From NCBI GenBank assembly GCA_964388085.1, contig CAYLZW010000360.1, positions 1 to 5,719 of the forward strand: 5,719 nt of DNA. Direction: 5' to 3'. A program made the position numbers and the translations under genes. Shown here one piece after another: positions 4,620 to 5,719 of this stretch (positions are counted from its first letter, which is position 1; each line of letters starts with the position of its first letter). The notes beneath the pieces were generated by a model. The model worked only from the letters and a program-made list of their open reading frames with translations, did not search any database and was not told where the DNA came from. Source of the DNA: CAYLZW01 sp964388085 (GTDB lineage: Bacteria > Myxococcota > UBA727 > CAYLZW01).

Positions 4620-5719
4620 ATGAAGTCGCCCATCCCCTTCACGCCGCTCGACCCGGACCTGCGCAAGCTGGTCGGCGTCGACTACCCGCTGCTGAACCCC
4701 GCGCGCGCCGTCTACACGAACCGCGACACGGACCTCGCGAGCATCCGTCTCGTCGGCTTCGACATGGATTACACGCTCGCCATCTATAAGAAGCTGCCCA
4801 TGGAGCAGCTGCAGTACGACCTCACGCTGCAGCGCCTCGTCGCCAACAAGGGCTACCCGCCGGAGATCCGGCAGCTCGAGTACGATCCCACCTTCATCGT
4901 GCGCGGCCTCACCGTCGACAAGCGCAGCGGTCATCTGATCAAGACGGACACGCACGGCGGCGTCGGCGTCTGCTACCGCGGCCGCCGACGGGTGCCCGAC
5001 GAAGAGATCCAGAAGCTCTATCGCAACGCCAAGATCCGGCTGCAGACCGCGACCTTCGCCTCGGTGGACACGCTGTTCGCGCTGCCCGAGGCCTGCCTGT
5101 ACGCGAACCTCGTCGAGCACTTCCTGCAGCGTCACGAGCGCGGCGAGAGCACGGCCCCGCTCGAGCTGCAGGAGCACCACCAGACGCCGAACCTCGGCCC
5201 CTTCGACACCTGGAAGCTGTTCGACGACGTCAGGAACGCCATCGACGACATCCACCGAGACGGCACGCTCAAGAGCATCATCATGGCGTCGCCCGAGACC
5301 TACATCGAGCAGGACGAGGGGCTCGCGCTCTCGCTCCACAAGCTGCGCTCGGCGGGCAAGCGGCTGTTCGTGCTGACCAACAGCTACTGGACCTACACCG
5401 ACTGCGTCATGAAGTTTCTCCTCGACGGGAAGCTCAAGGAGTACTCCTCCTGGCGGCAGTACTTCGACATCGTCCTCGTCGGCGCCCGCAAGCCGCGCTT
5501 CTTCACCGAGCGCGAGCCCTTCCTCGAGATCGAGCTGCACGACGACAAGGGCGAGCACGGCATCGGTGGCGAGGCCACCACCGATCGCTTCGAGCGCGGC
5601 CGCGTCTACCAGGGCGGCAACATCGAGGCCTTCGAGCGCATGAGCCAGTGCTCGGGCGAAGAGGTCCTCTACGTCGGCGACCACATCTTCGGCGACATCC
5701 TGCGCAGCAAGAAGGACTC
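4620..5719 (+). CDS. cN-II-like HAD 5'-nucleotidase (purine), 3' end outside window
   Basis: 366 complete codons are present with no stop, so the gene runs off the right edge. It belongs to the HAD 5'-nucleotidase family that includes eukaryotic cytosolic cN-II (PF05761 as I recall), which dephosphorylates IMP/GMP-type 6-hydroxypurine mononucleotides in the cytoplasm. All four HAD motifs are present. Motif I is GFDMDYTLA with nucleophile Asp48 and acid/base Asp50. Motif II is VLTNSYWTYTD (Thr253). Motif III is GARKPRFF (Lys291). Motif IV is YVGDHIFGDIL (Asp354, Asp359). Family-specific stretches agree closely with cN-II as I remember it, notably YDPTFIVRGLTVDK after motif I and the DHIFGDILRSKK block. 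There is no signal peptide or membrane helix. Family members are usually about 450-560 residues, so about 100 or more are missing. The start is fixed by an in-frame stop at 4605. A 24-bp palindrome upstream suggests regulated expression. Family sure; substrate inferred. Confidence 0.93.
   Translation, partial: MKSPIPFTPLDPDLRKLVGVDYPLLNPARAVYTNRDTDLASIRLVGFDMDYTLAIYKKLPMEQLQYDLTLQRLVANKGYPPEIRQLEYDPTFIVRGLTVDKRSGHLIKTDTHGGVGVCYRGRRRVPDEEIQKLYRNAKIRLQTATFASVDTLFALPEACLYANLVEHFLQRHERGESTAPLELQEHHQTPNLGPFDTWKLFDDVRNAIDDIHRDGTLKSIIMASPETYIEQDEGLALSLHKLRSAGKRLFVLTNSYWTYTDCVMKFLLDGKLKEYSSWRQYFDIVLVGARKPRFFTEREPFLEIELHDDKGEHGIGGEATTDRFERGRVYQGGNIEAFERMSQCSGEEVLYVGDHIFGDILRSKKD

Noticed and set aside
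4461..5684. A 407-codon open frame on the - strand with leucine, valine and glutamate-rich composition
   Set aside because: It lies antisense to the 5'-nucleotidase, whose + frame carries all four HAD motifs in order. Long antisense frames are expected in GC-rich coding DNA.

Overview
The window is uniformly GC-rich and densely coded. Its gene content points to a myxobacterium or close relative (Myxococcota). The strongest pointer is a zinc-ribbon/transmembrane protein ending in what looks like the AgmX/PglI-type C-terminal domain typical of that phylum. A fatty-acid-free set of small orphan proteins, a degenerate sigma-54-activator-like regulator and a eukaryote-like cN-II 5'-nucleotidase fit the same picture. 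The taxonomic call is inference from protein families only; no rRNA or marker gene is present.

Layout from left to right. (1) The 3' end of a diadenylate cyclase (DAC/DisA_N domain) gene on + runs to 353. (2) A DUF1285-like gene on - (934-428) converges on it. (3) A GNAT N-acetyltransferase on + (993-1604) diverges from that gene across a 58-bp gap holding a plausible sigma-70-type promoter. (4) An NtrC-type AAA+/Fis-HTH regulator on - (2569-1601) converges with the GNAT gene so tightly that both stop codons sit in one CTAG. This regulator has lost the sensory domain, the GAFTGA loop, the Walker B glutamate and both arginine-finger positions. (5) Across a 94-bp gap with a dyad, a two-gene + unit encodes a four-helix membrane protein (2664-3023) and an overlapping candidate lipoprotein (3005-3649). 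(6) A zinc-ribbon / single-helix / AgmX-PglI-tail protein lies on - (4480-3677). (7) Across a 139-bp gap with a 24-bp near-perfect palindrome and other repeats, a cN-II-like HAD 5'-nucleotidase starts on + at 4620 and runs off the right edge.

Gene orientation alternates at nearly every boundary, so most genes are probably single transcription units. The only likely operon is the membrane protein plus lipoprotein pair, and the divergent degenerate regulator is the natural candidate to control it. Two genes touch nucleotide metabolism or signalling (c-di-AMP synthesis at the left edge, IMP/GMP-type nucleotidase at the right edge), but nothing in the sequence links them. No RNA genes, mobile elements, CRISPR arrays or attachment sites are visible, and no stretch over 300 bases lacks a gene.
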